Positions 10,056 through 20,559 of a stretch of DNA of 64,000 nt are shown here, one piece after another. Source of the DNA: Pectobacterium carotovorum (GTDB lineage Bacteria > Pseudomonadota > Gammaproteobacteria > Enterobacterales > Enterobacteriaceae); assembly GCA_016415585.1 (NCBI GenBank), contig CP066552.1, forward strand, positions 186,001 through 250,000. Reading direction: 5' to 3'. The notes below the pieces were generated by a model. The model searched no databases. It was given only the letters and a program-made list of their open reading frames with translations, and was not told the DNA's origin. The first letter of the stretch is position 1; every line of letters begins with the position of its first letter. Both the position numbers and the translations under genes were made by a program.

Positions 10056-11333
10056 TTACTGTGTCCGCTGGGGCAAATAAGGTTCCAGTAGCGTAAGCAG
10101 CATCTGTAGTGCGCCCTGGTTTTGGTGTAACACTTCCACGGCGTGTCGACCATAGTAAAGACGATAGTCTTCGTCAGCGAGCAGTTTCCCGACTTCTTTT
10201 CCAAGTGAGTCTGCATCGGTCACGGTGATCAGTCCGTCGGCCTGATCGAGTTTGTTGCAGATGTCTTTGAAATTGAACGTGTGTGGCCCCATCAATACCG
10301 GAATAGCATGCGCTGCCGCTTCTAGCGGATTATGTCCGCCTCGTTCAACTAAGCTTCCACCGACAAAAGCCAGATCGGCGATGCCGTATAACAGCATCAG
10401 CTCGCCCATAGTGTCCCCAATGACGACCTGCGTGTTTGCAGGAGGCTGTTCGCCACTGCTGCGCAGCGTGTAGGTGAATCCCAGATTCTCTGTCAGCGCC
10501 TGCGTGGTGGAGAAACGTTCTGGGTGGCGAGGCACAAGAATGAGTAGTAAGTCAGGGTAGGTGGCAAGCAGCTGTCGGTGAGCGGCTAGAACGATCGCTT
10601 CTTCACCTTCGTGCGTACTGGTGGCTATCCATACTGGACGGTGTGGCGCCCATTGTCGACGTAATGTAATCGCTCGTGCTGCCAGTTCCGGCGTCACGGA
10701 GATATCAAATTTGAGGCTGCCAGTGACTTTCAGGCTGGAGCGCTTCAGACCAAGCTCGATAAATCGATTCCCATCTTCCTGATTCTGTGCGGCGACGAGG
10801 GTAATGCGCTGCAAGATATGGCGCATGAGCTTTCCAATTTTTTTGTAACCTGCCGCAGAGCGTTCTGACAGTCGTGCATTGGCAATGACCAGCGGAATGT
10901 CGCGTTTATGCAGCTCTGCGATCAGATTTGGCCACAGCTCAGTTTCCATAATGATGACGATTTTCGGGCGAACCTGATCAAAAAAACGCTTCAGGGCAGA
11001 GGGTAAATCATAAGGCAGGTAAACGTGATAGACCGTGTCGCCAAAAGCCGAACGCACGCGCTCGGAGCCGGTTGGCGTCATGGTTGTTACCGTGATCGGC
11101 AGATTGGGATAACGATGGCGCAGTGCTCTCACTAAGGGAATGGCGGCCAGCGTTTCACCCACCGACACCGAATGCAGCATGATGCCGTCTGGCTTGACCT
11201 TCTCTGCACAAAAACCGTAGCGTTCACCCCAGCGTCGACGATAGGCCGGAGCCTTACGGCCACGAAGCCACAGGCGAAGCCAAATCAACGGTTGGATGAG
11301 GTACAGGATGATGGTGTAGAGAGTTTGTAGCAT
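10056..11333 (-). CDS. waaA: Kdo transferase (3-deoxy-D-manno-octulosonate transferase)
   Basis: Adds Kdo residues from CMP-Kdo to lipid IVA at the inner membrane, an essential step that starts the LPS core. A GT30 protein of 425 residues with an N-terminal membrane anchor (roughly residues 3-22), the catalytic Glu60 in SVSVGETLAAIP, and the C-terminal FVGGSLVERGGHNPLEAA block. Next gene downstream is coaD, 39 bp away. A 205-bp spacer separates it from the broken GT32 gene upstream, so an extra internal promoter is possible; I do not see a clear one. Confidence 0.97.
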   Translation of the reverse strand: MLQTLYTIILYLIQPLIWLRLWLRGRKAPAYRRRWGERYGFCAEKVKPDGIMLHSVSVGETLAAIPLVRALRHRYPNLPITVTTMTPTGSERVRSAFGDTVYHVYLPYDLPSALKRFFDQVRPKIVIIMETELWPNLIAELHKRDIPLVIANARLSERSAAGYKKIGKLMRHILQRITLVAAQNQEDGNRFIELGLKRSSLKVTGSLKFDISVTPELAARAITLRRQWAPHRPVWIATSTHEGEEAIVLAAHRQLLATYPDLLLILVPRHPERFSTTQALTENLGFTYTLRSSGEQPPANTQVVIGDTMGELMLLYGIADLAFVGGSLVERGGHNPLEAAAHAIPVLMGPHTFNFKDICNKLDQADGLITVTDADSLGKEVGKLLADEDYRLYYGRHAVEVLHQNQGALQMLLTLLEPYLPQRTQ

Positions 11334-11538
11334 AAGGTTTACTGTTATCAGTTATCGCTGGGGTGATTTTATCGGGTTAGTGAGGATAAGGCTATTTGTA
11401 AAACGGATGTCGTTTATTCCTCGGCCGATTTTCCTAAAAATCGCTGGTAGATGCGCACATGACCGCAATCGTTGAGTTTGGTACGGGATAGAAAGACAAC
11501 CGAACAATCCAGAAAATCCAACTATACTCACATGCACC

Positions 11539-12420
11539 TTACTTATGAGACGCTTGTATCTGTTTTGATTTGTTGCGTAAGATGCGTTTTATTTTTCTTA
11601 TGAAACCCTTGCTTTCATTAATAATATTTTTCTTTAATCGTTGTAAAGGGTAAATAAAAAACAACCATAATCGATAATATAACCTATCTTTTCCTTCCAG
11701 AATAACAATGGAGTCTTTGAGCTTACTGTAGTGATTTCTGTTAAGCTCTCTTAGCGTCTCTTCGGCAACATTGCGGTATGTTAACCCTATATTACGATGG
11801 TTTTCTTCATGATGAAAAAATTCAGTTTTATTGATTTTTTCAATACCAACAGAAAATGGTATTGGGCCTGTAGTATTTAATACACCTTTCATCCCTACAC
11901 CATAAATCCAAGGTTTGTAGCGTTTTAATTTATGCACAACTTCGTCTATAGCGGATTTAATGTAAGGAGATTTTGGTACTGAGATTATGTTCCATTGTTG
12001 GTATTCTCCACACGTTAAGAAACCTAACGCTTTGTGCAAACCCATGTTTCTATCACAGCCGCATTCTTTATTATCCCAACTGCATAGCAGTATCTCACAA
12101 TTTTCTTTAATAGCTTCGTCAAAGGGAATCGAACATGAACTTTTAATATCCAGATAAACGCCACCCTCGATGTAAATCAACAGATAGCGAAATAAATCAG
12201 CTCTGGCTGCACCATATTTCGGGTCTATGCTTGAATAGATACTCAGCATCTCTTTTCCGTAATGCTTATCTATATATTAAATTATGCGAGTTTCATCGTA
12301 GAAATAATATTCCCAACCCGGGTTGATCTCTTTTAATTTTTCGATGGATTCTAAAATTTCTTCAGGCAGATTATGTACGCCTTTAGTGTATATCTGATGA
12401 ATTTTTTTAGGTACTTTCAT
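11539..12420 (-). pseudogene. GT32 (capsular/LPS mannosyltransferase-like) gene with in-frame stop
   Basis: From ATG 12420 (AAGGACG upstream) the frame reads MKVPKKIHQIYTKGVHNLP and continues for 47 codons to TAA at 12277-12279. It then carries on in the same frame (YIDKHYGKEMLSIYSSIDP) to 11539. The full product would be 293 residues of the GT32/Gly_transf_sug family: the N-terminal IHQIYTKG motif lies before the stop, and RADLFRYLLIYIEGGVYLDI with the D-x-D-like site lies after it. A restart at ATG 12249 would give 236 residues lacking the nucleotide-binding N-terminus. Probably inactivated, unless read through or a sequencing error. AT-rich like its upstream neighbours. Confidence 0.8.
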
Positions 12421-12877
12421 CACTGTGTCGTCCTTGGTGAAACTGGGAGTATTTCTAATAGTAGATTGTTTATTTTTATGGTTAAATGAAAAATCACATT
12501 TTCATATAAAATTAAAAATCACACTCAGATCAAGGTATAGTTTCTCATTTTATTTCTTCCTGACTAAGTATGATAATTGGTGTAAAAACTCTTGAAAAAC
12601 AGTGATGAAAACTATACACGGCTTTCTATAGCCAGATTTATTTTCATTAGAAAATTATTATCGGTAAGGCTGCTAGGTTTTTCTATCATTCATGTTTTTT
12701 ATCGATTGATAAATTTCTTTTCTGTTATTGTCCCAATTTTTTATCAAATGGTGTTAATATTAGTTTGCATTTCAGGATAAGTGCTTAATGATGGATCATA
12801 GGGGGAAATAAATTTTGGCACTGACAAAGCCACATTTTTTTGTCAGTGACCTGCTATGGATAGTTGTGAGAGTAATT
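12421..12877. other. AT-rich spacer without a supported gene
   Basis: A 457-bp gap between fdtB and the broken GT32 gene. One 62-codon plus-strand frame (12592-12780) starts with TTG and lacks a ribosome-binding site; it is hydrophobic but unrecognisable. The only structured element is the hairpin at 12819-12848. Confidence 0.5.
12819..12848 (-). terminator. Hairpin after fdtB, possible terminator
   Basis: A perfect 10-bp stem, CACTGACAAA/TTTGTCAGTG, lies 29 bp past the fdtB stop. The sequence after it on the minus strand (CCAAAATTTATTT) is T-rich only weakly, so termination may be partial and RfaH-sensitive. Confidence 0.4.
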
Positions 12878-13990
12878 TTACCCCTGATACTCATTTATTG
12901 CCGTAATAATAGTTTTTACTTCTATATCAGACAGTGTTGGCCCTATAGGTAAACTTAATACTTTATTATGAATGGACTCTGTAATCGGTAAAGTCCCTTC
13001 TTTTAGACCTAATTCACGATAAGCTTGTTGAAGATGTGGAGGCGTGGGGTAATGAATTAATGTCTGAATCGCTTTATCGGAAAGAAATTCTTGTAATTTA
13101 TCTCGGTTATCACATTGGATCACAAAAAGGTGCCATACATGTTCACTGGAAAAATCTGGTAAATGAGGTAATGAAATTAAGTTGTTCACAATGTCAGTAC
13201 AATACTTTTTAGCTATTTGCTGTCTTCTGCTATTGTTCTCATCCAAGTATTTTAATTTTATAGTTAAAAAAGCGGCTTGAAGTTCATCAAGTCTGCTATT
13301 TACACCTTGATAAAGATTTTCATATTTTTTATGTGAACCGTAGTTTCTCAGTGCTTTTAACGCATCTGCCAATTCATCATTATTGGTTGTAATAGCACCA
13401 GCATCACCTAGTGCACCAAGATTCTTCCCTGGATAAAAACTGAAGCCAGCTGCATCTCCCCATGATCCTGCCTTCTTACCATTGAGCACTGCACCATGAG
13501 CTTGGGCACAATCTTCAAGAACAAGAAGATTGTGTTCTTTGGCAATGGCCATAATTTCATCCATAGGGCTGATTTGACCATAAAGATGCACAGGCAAAAT
13601 AGCTTTGGTCTTTGGCGTAATTGCTGCTTTTATCGTATCAGGTAAGAGATTGTAGGTTACAGGACTGGGTTCAACTAATACAGGGACTAAATCATTCTCA
13701 GTAATGGCAAGTACAGATGCAATGTAAGTATTTGCTTGAACAATGATTTCATCGCCTTTTCTTAACCACCCTAATTCCTTCCATGCTCTGATTGTTAATA
13801 TAAGAGCATCTAACCCATTCGCTACTCCAATACAATGCTTTGTTTCACAGTATTCTGAGAATTTTTCTTCGAAATTATAAAGCTCTTGACCTGCAATATA
13901 CCACCCGGATTTTAATACTCTCAAGAAATTTTCAGTTAACTCTGTTTCATGCGGGGAATTAACCTCTTTAAGATTTAAAAAATCAATCAT
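12878..13990 (-). CDS. fdtB: DegT/DnrJ/EryC1 sugar aminotransferase (FdtB-like)
   Basis: A PLP-dependent transaminase predicted to convert dTDP-3-keto-6-deoxyhexose to dTDP-3-amino-3,6-dideoxyhexose. The PLP lysine lies in [15 protein letters not shown] (about residue 189), with [11 protein letters not shown] upstream of it. The start at MIDFLNLK (13990) has GGAG six bases upstream and gives 370 residues; an ATG at 14011 is open but overlaps the previous stop and has a weaker site. It directly follows an acetyltransferase and an FdtA homologue, which supports the Fuc3NAc/Qui3NAc-type assignment. The exact hexose configuration is not determined. Confidence 0.83.
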   Translation of the reverse strand: MIDFLNLKEVNSPHETELTENFLRVLKSGWYIAGQELYNFEEKFSEYCETKHCIGVANGLDALILTIRAWKELGWLRKGDEIIVQANTYIASVLAITENDLVPVLVEPSPVTYNLLPDTIKAAITPKTKAILPVHLYGQISPMDEIMAIAKEHNLLVLEDCAQAHGAVLNGKKAGSWGDAAGFSFYPGKNLGALGDAGAITTNNDELADALKALRNYGSHKKYENLYQGVNSRLDELQAAFLTIKLKYLDENNSRRQQIAKKYCTDIVNNLISLPHLPDFSSEHVWHLFVIQCDNRDKLQEFLSDKAIQTLIHYPTPPHLQQAYRELGLKEGTLPITESIHNKVLSLPIGPTLSDIEVKTIITAINEYQG

Positions 13991-14007
13991 TTTAGTCTCC
14001 AAAAAAT

Positions 14008-14541
14008 TCATAAAAAATTTTTATATTTTTCTTTTAATTTCAAAAAAGCTTCGTGTGTATAAACAAAAAATAAATCTATGTCGTTTTCAGTTACTAACTG
14101 CGCACCACTTTTTTTATGAAAATCAATAACGCGAATATTGTTTTTTCTGACATCAAAATGACATTTTTTAAAACCAAGATGCATAAATCCAACTTCATAG
14201 ACCAATAAAGCACTTTCTATTGCAGCAGATCGTGTTTTATTTTCGTTCAAAATCCAGCTTCCCCAACAAAAAGACTCCTTATGATTTATAAAATCATACA
14301 GCCTAACTGTCCCAATAGGCAGTTTGGAATCATTTCTCATAATAATATAATAATATTCGAGATTGTTATTTTCTTTTATTTTATAGTTGGTTAACCATTT
14401 TTTTTGGCTTTCTATATCCCCATCAACTAATGATATATATTTATTTAATTTATCATTAACGCGGAGTTGAAATATAAATTCAGCATCACTAGTTGTAGCT
14501 AACCTTAAGGAAATTGTCTTGCTTGATATATCAGACACCAT
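14008..14541 (-). CDS. GNAT-family N-acetyltransferase, probable amino-sugar acetylase
   Basis: A 177-residue RimJ/RimL-like acetyltransferase: [18 protein letters not shown] at the N-terminus, acetyl-CoA region around [19 protein letters not shown], and [19 protein letters not shown] near the C-terminus. Placed between FdtA and FdtB homologues, it most likely N-acetylates the 3-amino group of the dTDP-sugar; this is inferred from position. It overlaps fdtA by 11 bp, with GGAG nine bases before its ATG. Confidence 0.72.
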   Translation of the reverse strand: MVSDISSKTISLRLATTSDAEFIFQLRVNDKLNKYISLVDGDIESQKKWLTNYKIKENNNLEYYYIIMRNDSKLPIGTVRLYDFINHKESFCWGSWILNENKTRSAAIESALLVYEVGFMHLGFKKCHFDVRKNNIRVIDFHKKSGAQLVTENDIDLFFVYTHEAFLKLKEKYKNFL

Positions 14542-14938
14542 GTGTTGTTACTCCTGACTTGAATTTGCTATATTCTCTGATATAATCGGACTCATCATAA
14601 ATCTGATCGGCTAGCACCATTAATACGCAGTCATCGGTAAAATCATACATTTCTCGCCAAGTACATGAATCAATAAGAAGTCCTTGAGCTGGGTTATCTA
14701 ATAATAACTCTACCTTTTCAGTGCCATCATCAAGTAAGAAACGACAAGAGCCACGAACGGCAATTGCTATTTGTTTTAATGATTTATGGGCATGAAATCC
14801 TCTTCTGACACCCTCTTTAGTTTTAAATAAATAATATACACGTTTAATTTCAAATGGAATATTTTTACCTTGTTCTAGTGCAACTAATGCACCACGATCG
14901 TCACCGTGTGTTTGTAACTGTATTATTTTTACTTGCAT
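14531..14938 (-). CDS. fdtA: dTDP-4-keto-6-deoxyhexose 3,4-ketoisomerase (FdtA/WxcM family)
   Basis: A 135-residue cupin. HGDDRGALVALE near the N-terminus, RRGFHAHKSLKQIAIAVRG in the middle (active-site His residues) and QIYDESDYIREY near the C-terminus are hallmarks of FdtA/QdtA sugar nucleotide isomerases. It would supply the 3-keto substrate to fdtB. No rmlA/rmlB genes are in this window, so dTDP-4-keto-6-deoxyglucose must come from another locus. FdtA and QdtA have different stereochemical outcomes that cannot be told apart here. Confidence 0.82.
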   Translation of the reverse strand: MQVKIIQLQTHGDDRGALVALEQGKNIPFEIKRVYYLFKTKEGVRRGFHAHKSLKQIAIAVRGSCRFLLDDGTEKVELLLDNPAQGLLIDSCTWREMYDFTDDCVLMVLADQIYDESDYIREYSKFKSGVTTHGV

Positions 14939-15187
14939 AAACTTATTCCAATATTATTTAATAACATGTTTTAAATATTGTGCATACTTAAAACTTATCT
15001 TAATAGGATTTTTTATGGCAATGAGTCTATAGCGCAGGGGAAGCACGCTTCATAGTCCTCGAGCCTTTTCATCATAAACTAACTTTCGATGAAAGCGATT
15101 CGTTCAGTCTGTCTACTCTTTTATTTTTATAAATATTAATATAAAGCTATATGAAGTTGGCTTACATTTACTTTAATGGTATTCACT

Positions 15188-16681
15188 TTAGCGAGAGTGT
15201 TTATATTCTAAACAGGATTTTATTAATTTATCAAAGGTTTTTTTTACGGTTTTTTTATAAATTAAATATGAAATCTTATTGGCTTTCTCTTTGAATGTAA
15301 GATATTTAAAGCAAATTGGTGCTATATTGTTTTTACTACGTATTGATATAGGAAAGTCCATTATTTTTTCCTTCTCAAGGAAACTGATATCGCCTGACCA
15401 TGAAAGATGCTTATTACAAAGGTTTTCAGCATAGATATTATTTGTTAGGGCATCAATAAATCTATTTTTTATAGACTCTTGAGCGTTTATTTCTTTCAGT
15501 ACTTGATATGTTTCATCTATTTCTTCTGATGTGCTCATGTATTCAAACATATCTTTTATGTTTTTTTTCTTAAGGCGTTCTACAGGAGAGTACCCTTGCA
15601 GAGGGCTAGTCAGACCGATGCATTTTTTCCCATAAATAAATTGTTCAGGAAAAGCCGTAGCTCCGGGGAGTGGGTGGCTATCTATATAGACGGATGCATT
15701 TTCTGTTATCTGCAAAAAAATATCATGTGGAATACTTGCCATCAGTTTCAAGCGTTTTGTATATTTTATTTTTTCTACTATCCACCAAGGATCATTAACA
15801 ATATCGCATCCTATTACATAAAATGTAGATTGAGGATAGTTTTTCATTACGAATGATATTATTTCTTTAAATGAGATTTCTTTATTTTTATTAAATTTAT
15901 AAGACGTGCCTGAAGTGAAAAAACTATCACCATCCTGTATTCTTTTAGATTTATTGAGTATGCTTTTTGATGCATTCCCCATGTCTAGTGGTATGCCAAG
16001 GAATGATTTTTTAGCATGTAACTCTCTTTTATCGTCTATTCTTTGGCCGAGCGAACTAATTTCAAACCAAACATCTGCGACACTCACCCCATAACTGAAC
16101 GTATGATCTGAATGGTTTACAAAATAAATTGTTAAATTATCGTTTATTTTTTTCGCTAAAGCACAGGAGATAACAGTGTGAATATCGTCTGGGTGAATAT
16201 TTAGTATTAATTTTTTATATTGACTAAGCGATTTAGCAACCTCAAAAATACGATTAATACCATCAGGAAATTCATCCTCTGTATATGAAATTACATTTTT
16301 GAAATATTGCTTCATTCTAATTTTTTCATCATAGCCAGATTTTCTTGTAATAATCAAATCTGGTTTGTCATCTAGATATGACGAAATACGCTCCATTAAC
16401 CTCGTGTGACCACCACTGAGATAAGGTTGGGAAATAACAAATAAATTTTCATGAGTACTTACTGGTGAAATTTCTTTCATTACTACTGTATCTATTTCGT
16501 TAATATACCTGTTGAATAGTGAATTCTCAATCTCGGTTAAGCTATAAACTCCAATGTTGTTATTAGATAAAATTTCACCGAGAATTTTCGCGTCAATTAG
16601 AGATTCATTTAAGGATCTACCATTTATAACAGTATCTATCAATTCTTTTAACTGACGTTTGCTGTTCTTTAACATAGCCAT
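15188..16681 (-). CDS. Predicted GT-B-like glycosyltransferase of unknown specificity
   Basis: A 497-residue protein I cannot assign to a named family. It has features of a GT-B fold transferase: SQPYLSGGHTRLMERI near residues 84-99 resembles a GG-containing N-terminal loop, and a C-terminal half with SVYIDSHPLPGATAFPEQFIYGK (about 345-367) resembles a donor-sugar site. No signal peptide or membrane segment is visible. Strongly AT-rich, within the LPS operon, so a role in core or side-chain assembly is inferred only from context. GAGAAAA precedes the ATG. Confidence 0.6.
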   Translation of the reverse strand: MAMLKNSKRQLKELIDTVINGRSLNESLIDAKILGEILSNNNIGVYSLTEIENSLFNRYINEIDTVVMKEISPVSTHENLFVISQPYLSGGHTRLMERISSYLDDKPDLIITRKSGYDEKIRMKQYFKNVISYTEDEFPDGINRIFEVAKSLSQYKKLILNIHPDDIHTVISCALAKKINDNLTIYFVNHSDHTFSYGVSVADVWFEISSLGQRIDDKRELHAKKSFLGIPLDMGNASKSILNKSKRIQDGDSFFTSGTSYKFNKNKEISFKEIISFVMKNYPQSTFYVIGCDIVNDPWWIVEKIKYTKRLKLMASIPHDIFLQITENASVYIDSHPLPGATAFPEQFIYGKKCIGLTSPLQGYSPVERLKKKNIKDMFEYMSTSEEIDETYQVLKEINAQESIKNRFIDALTNNIYAENLCNKHLSWSGDISFLEKEKIMDFPISIRSKNNIAPICFKYLTFKEKANKISYLIYKKTVKKTFDKLIKSCLEYKHSR

Positions 16682-16844
16682 TTTCTCTTTGGTGATATAC
16701 TTATTCTGAGATGAAATACTGATAATTATTTTATATGTGTAACACCGTACTCAACAAAGAGTGGATGAATGCCTCTTCATTATTTTCTATAAATTAATAC
16801 GATGATGTTAAGTTTTTTAGATGGTCTATTATTAGGGAGGTTTG

Positions 16845-18320
16845 TTAAAAATGAGCACAGAGGTTATTTTTTTCTTTAAAAAAAACCAAATAATAATCAT
16901 CACTTTTATAGATCGAATAAAAATAATTATCTCGTAAAGGCATTGGGTTTTTCTGGCACAAAAGCTCTATTATTTCTTTAGGATCACCGTCCCAAAGCTG
17001 AACTGTATTTTTATGTCCATAAGCAAGGAGAAGCGGACGAGCAATCCAAGGTTCAAGAGGACTAAGAATCTTACCTATAATTGGTTGATGAGAGCTAATT
17101 ACTTCAGATATTGGAGATAAGCCTGCGCTTCCTGCAACATAGATTGGTTGCGAGGTAATGTTTAAGTTACTTAAATCATAAGATATATATGATATGATTT
17201 CTTTTTCATACTCGCGTTGCGCTTTTAAAGCGTTTGCGAATTGAAATGAAATTACGCATGCTATGAAAATAAAAATTCCTGTTGGAACAAATCTTCCTCT
17301 TTGATGGATATATTTTGTTATGCCCACGACAAAAAAGAAAGGAACTGCTGAAAATCCAACTAACACTCTGACATCAGTAATTTTTTCTACTAATAAAAAT
17401 GATACACCTGTTGTTGAAAAAAATAAAAGGAACGGTATAGACACTAAGCATGCAATTATTTTAATAATATAAACTTTATCTTTTTTACTAAAAATATAAA
17501 TTTTATATGTATTCTGCATGGACAAAAATAAGAATAAAACCAGTAATATGCTGGCTATCCATTTTATATAACCAGTATAAAGTAGTTTTAGTATTTCCCA
17601 TGTTTGATAAAAAATTATTTCAAGGGATGGTATAACGTCTGATAAAGGAATAATATTTGCCCGCCCGCCACCTATATTCCCCAGCTTTATTTTTTCAAAT
17701 ATATAGTAAATAACATAAGATGTGATGAAAACTGAGCTATCTTTTAATAAAGACTGAAATTTAGATTCATCTGTTTTTTTGATATTAAAAGCAATGTGCG
17801 TGGCGATTAATCCCAAAAATATATTAACGCAGGGTTGATATATAGTAAGAGATAAAAATAATAAAAGTATAGGTTTTAATCTGTATTTATTTTCTTTATT
17901 TTTCGATAAATAAAATGCGAGCACTGATAATGCTAACGAAATAACCATTCCTGCACTATCAAAACGATAGGCAAGGTTCTGGAGAAATAAAGGGCTAGCA
18001 AATAATAAAGGTAATGTTACTTTTGCATATATAGCATCTATAGATAGATTTTTGTTTGCTATAAATGTAAGTGTGTAGCAAATTATTGCAATAGATACTA
18101 TATATCCTAATGGATAAGAATCAATGTTTGCTCTGCTCAAGTAAAAGATATGAGCTATCAGGTCAGCACCTTGCCTGCCTGCCCATCCCCAGGGACCATC
18201 TCCAGTGACAACTCGAAACGCATCATCTCTATAATAAACGCCTGTTAGCATTATTGGCAATGAGAAAATTATGCATGAAACCCATATAAATATATTTATA
18301 TTTTTCGTTTCTTTTTCCAT
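16845..18320 (-). CDS. Polytopic GtrC-like glucosyltransferase (GtrII-type)
   Basis: A 491-residue integral membrane protein with about 10-11 hydrophobic segments and a hydrophilic periplasm-facing C-terminal part of about 100 residues. The N-terminal loop YYRDDAFRVVTGDGPWGWAGRQGADL, with two acidic residues, resembles GtrII-family (GT-C) glucosyltransferases. Its start overlaps the gtrB stop by one base (TAATG), so it is the third gene of a gtrABC set, in which the last protein moves the sugar from undecaprenyl phosphate to LPS in the periplasm. The sugar and the acceptor are not predictable from sequence. Confidence 0.75.
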   Translation of the reverse strand: MEKETKNINIFIWVSCIIFSLPIMLTGVYYRDDAFRVVTGDGPWGWAGRQGADLIAHIFYLSRANIDSYPLGYIVSIAIICYTLTFIANKNLSIDAIYAKVTLPLLFASPLFLQNLAYRFDSAGMVISLALSVLAFYLSKNKENKYRLKPILLLFLSLTIYQPCVNIFLGLIATHIAFNIKKTDESKFQSLLKDSSVFITSYVIYYIFEKIKLGNIGGGRANIIPLSDVIPSLEIIFYQTWEILKLLYTGYIKWIASILLVLFLFLSMQNTYKIYIFSKKDKVYIIKIIACLVSIPFLLFFSTTGVSFLLVEKITDVRVLVGFSAVPFFFVVGITKYIHQRGRFVPTGIFIFIACVISFQFANALKAQREYEKEIISYISYDLSNLNITSQPIYVAGSAGLSPISEVISSHQPIIGKILSPLEPWIARPLLLAYGHKNTVQLWDGDPKEIIELLCQKNPMPLRDNYFYSIYKSDDYYLVFFKEKNNLCAHF

Positions 18321-19237
18321 TAGTCTTTCTTCCTTAAAAAATACCGAGGCCGTCTTTTTGTTTCAATGTATACTCGTCCTATATATTCACCAAGGACACC
18401 GATTCCAATTAATTGAACACCGCCAAAAAATAAAATAGATACGAGTAAGGAGGGATAGCCAGGGACTGGGTTACCTCGAATTATAGTATCAATAATCATC
18501 CATATACCATAAGTGAAAGATAAAAGAGCAATCACTGAGCCAATGTAAGTCCATATGCGTAGAGGAAGCGTTGAGAAACTCGTAATCCCTTCGAGAGCAA
18601 GATTCCAAAGTTTCCATCCATTAAATTTTGTTTTTCCTGCTACTCGTTCAGCTCTAAAGTATTCAACAATTTCCGTTTTACCACCTACCCACGAAAGGAC
18701 TCCTTTCATGAAAAGATTTCTCTCTGGCATTTCTTTTATATGTTCAACAATTTCCTTTGACATTAAACGAAAATCGCCAACATTCTCTTCTATTTGAGGA
18801 GTGCTGATTTTGTTTTGAAGTTTATAAAATAATTCTGCTGTTCTCCGTTTAAAGTATCCATCAATGGAACGGTCTGAACGTTTTGCTAATACAACGTCTG
18901 AACCTGATTTCCACTTTTCAATCATCAGAGGAATAATTTCGATTGGATCCTGTAAGTCTACATCAATTGGGATGATGGCATCACCTGTTGCATGTTCTAA
19001 CCCTGCAAACAATGCAGATTCTTTACCGAAATTTCTAGTAAAAGATAGCGATATAACTAAAGGGTCAGATAGAGAGAGTGTGTTTATTATATATTCAGTA
19101 GAATCTTTACTGCCATCATTTACAAAGATCATTTCAACATCATATTTTTTAAGCTCTTCGAATTCACGTACTGTTTTATAGAAAATTGGGATAGTATCTT
19201 CTTCATTAAAGACAGGTACAACTAGCGATATTTTCAT
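18320..19237 (-). CDS. gtrB: Bactoprenol glucosyl transferase (GtrB family, GT2)
   Basis: Transfers a hexose from a UDP-sugar to undecaprenyl phosphate on the cytoplasmic face. A 305-residue GT2 protein: [15 protein letters not shown] at the N-terminus, the DVDLQDP site near residue 93, and [19 protein letters not shown] in between. Two C-terminal membrane helices (about residues 230-250 and 265-285) precede the conserved [15 protein letters not shown] tail. Overlaps gtrA by ATGA. GtrB homologues also occur outside phage seroconversion cassettes, but the linked gtrA and polytopic third gene make that role likely. Confidence 0.92.
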   Translation of the reverse strand: MKISLVVPVFNEEDTIPIFYKTVREFEELKKYDVEMIFVNDGSKDSTEYIINTLSLSDPLVISLSFTRNFGKESALFAGLEHATGDAIIPIDVDLQDPIEIIPLMIEKWKSGSDVVLAKRSDRSIDGYFKRRTAELFYKLQNKISTPQIEENVGDFRLMSKEIVEHIKEMPERNLFMKGVLSWVGGKTEIVEYFRAERVAGKTKFNGWKLWNLALEGITSFSTLPLRIWTYIGSVIALLSFTYGIWMIIDTIIRGNPVPGYPSLLVSILFFGGVQLIGIGVLGEYIGRVYIETKRRPRYFLRKKD

Positions 19238-19596
19238 CTTACGTCCCTAAATATCACATATTTTGAAAATAGAAAACCTAGCACTAAACTTATTCCAGAG
19301 AACTCAATTAATGTCACCAAAGGATTAATGTTATAGTAATCTGAAATACTTCCACAAATAAAACTTACCATGCCAGTAAAAATGACAAAAGCTATGTATT
19401 TTTTTGTTGTTGGTCTGGCTTTGAACGTGAACTTAGCATTTGCAAAAAAAGAAAAAGTCACTGCTGTTGAAAATGAAATTAAATTGCTTGATGCTTGATT
19501 AAGAGAGCTTAAATAAAACATTATAGAAAATGTAACCCAATGAATTATTGTATTTATTACACCAATTGTCATATATTTATAAAATAATCTAATCAT
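19234..19596 (-). CDS. gtrA: GtrA family flippase-like membrane protein
   Basis: A 120-residue protein with four predicted membrane helices and the typical GtrA opening [16 protein letters not shown], plus the [11 protein letters not shown] segment and the C-terminal [11 protein letters not shown]. It is believed to flip undecaprenyl-phosphate-linked sugar to the periplasm. First gene of the gtrABC-type set. No clear Shine-Dalgarno is seen before the ATG. Confidence 0.9.
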   Translation of the reverse strand: MIRLFYKYMTIGVINTIIHWVTFSIMFYLSSLNQASSNLISFSTAVTFSFFANAKFTFKARPTTKKYIAFVIFTGMVSFICGSISDYYNINPLVTLIEFSGISLVLGFLFSKYVIFRDVR

Positions 19597-19643
19597 ATTT
19601 TTATGGATGTATGATATGTCAGTTAATTGTCATTTTAATTTTT

Positions 19644-20420
19644 TTATTTTAATCTTTTTTTAAATCTTTTAAGTTCGCGTGATATTTTTCCCAAAATGCT
19701 TTTTTTATTTAAATAATTAGCTACATAGCTATCGTGACTTTCACTAGATGCCCTGATAATGTATTTTCTGTAATCAATTTCTCCTTCACTTGAGGTTATA
19801 TCATTAGATATTTGAATGAAGCAGTCTATGAGATCTTTATTTCTCGACTCAAAAAGATGAAGATAGCTATGTTCGTAAATAGTAAATAAACCACAGATGT
19901 GGTTTTCCCCTATCAACCATTTTGGGACTGCGACATCTGAGGGGTAAACGAATTCAGGTTGGTGCCCTGCTTGTATTGCAGCGTCTGTTAGACGGCCTCC
20001 AACATCAAATTTATCATCCGCTTGTAATAACGGTGCCCCTGCATTTCTCCAAGTTTCTCCTGTTAGAGCAATAAACATTGGTCCTACATAGACATAATGG
20101 TAATCAATATGATTCGCTGATTGGGCACATCCAAACACTTTTCCATTACGTGCAGATATTATGGCTTTTTTAATCGCATTCGAGTTTAGTGGGATACAGT
20201 CAATATCAACAATGATAATAACATCTTCATCTTCTGCTGCATTAAGAATTTCCCTCATCCATGTTCCATGATCCATTCCATGGCGATTGTGTTGCTCAAT
20301 TTTGAAGCCAAATTTTTCAAAAACCTTTCGCTGGGCATTAACTAGCTGTAAATCGACATTGTTCCAATAAAGAGTAAATATCCGAACATTAGAATTATCG
20401 AAAGAATTGAACTCATCCAT
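19644..20420 (-). CDS. Unassigned glycosyltransferase-like protein
   Basis: A 258-residue protein of no family I recognise. It has an acidic cluster in VIIIVDIDCIPL (about residues 67-79), which resembles the DxD region of GT-A transferases, and later ADDKFDVGGRLTDAA. The C-terminus is basic. It lies between waaE and gtrA in the LPS operon. A role in sugar transfer is a guess from the DxD-like motif and neighbours. The ribosome-binding site is poor (AGG directly before ATG). Confidence 0.5.
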   Translation of the reverse strand: MDEFNSFDNSNVRIFTLYWNNVDLQLVNAQRKVFEKFGFKIEQHNRHGMDHGTWMREILNAAEDEDVIIIVDIDCIPLNSNAIKKAIISARNGKVFGCAQSANHIDYHYVYVGPMFIALTGETWRNAGAPLLQADDKFDVGGRLTDAAIQAGHQPEFVYPSDVAVPKWLIGENHICGLFTIYEHSYLHLFESRNKDLIDCFIQISNDITSSEGEIDYRKYIIRASSESHDSYVANYLNKKSILGKISRELKRFKKRLK

Positions 20421-20559
20421 ACCTACAGCCCTATGTTAAATTTAAATGGGAATATTTCACTTTCTAGAAATCTAATTAAATAATATATTCCATCAACGTT
20501 ATTATAAGAATTAATTTACAACTCCATTCTTCTATATTCGTAGGATGAATGGTTTTTTA

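Noticed and set aside
12592..12780. 62-codon hydrophobic plus-strand frame between fdtB and the GT32 gene
   Set aside because: It starts with TTG, has no ribosome-binding site, lies against the operon direction, and shows no family features. AT-rich DNA easily gives such frames.
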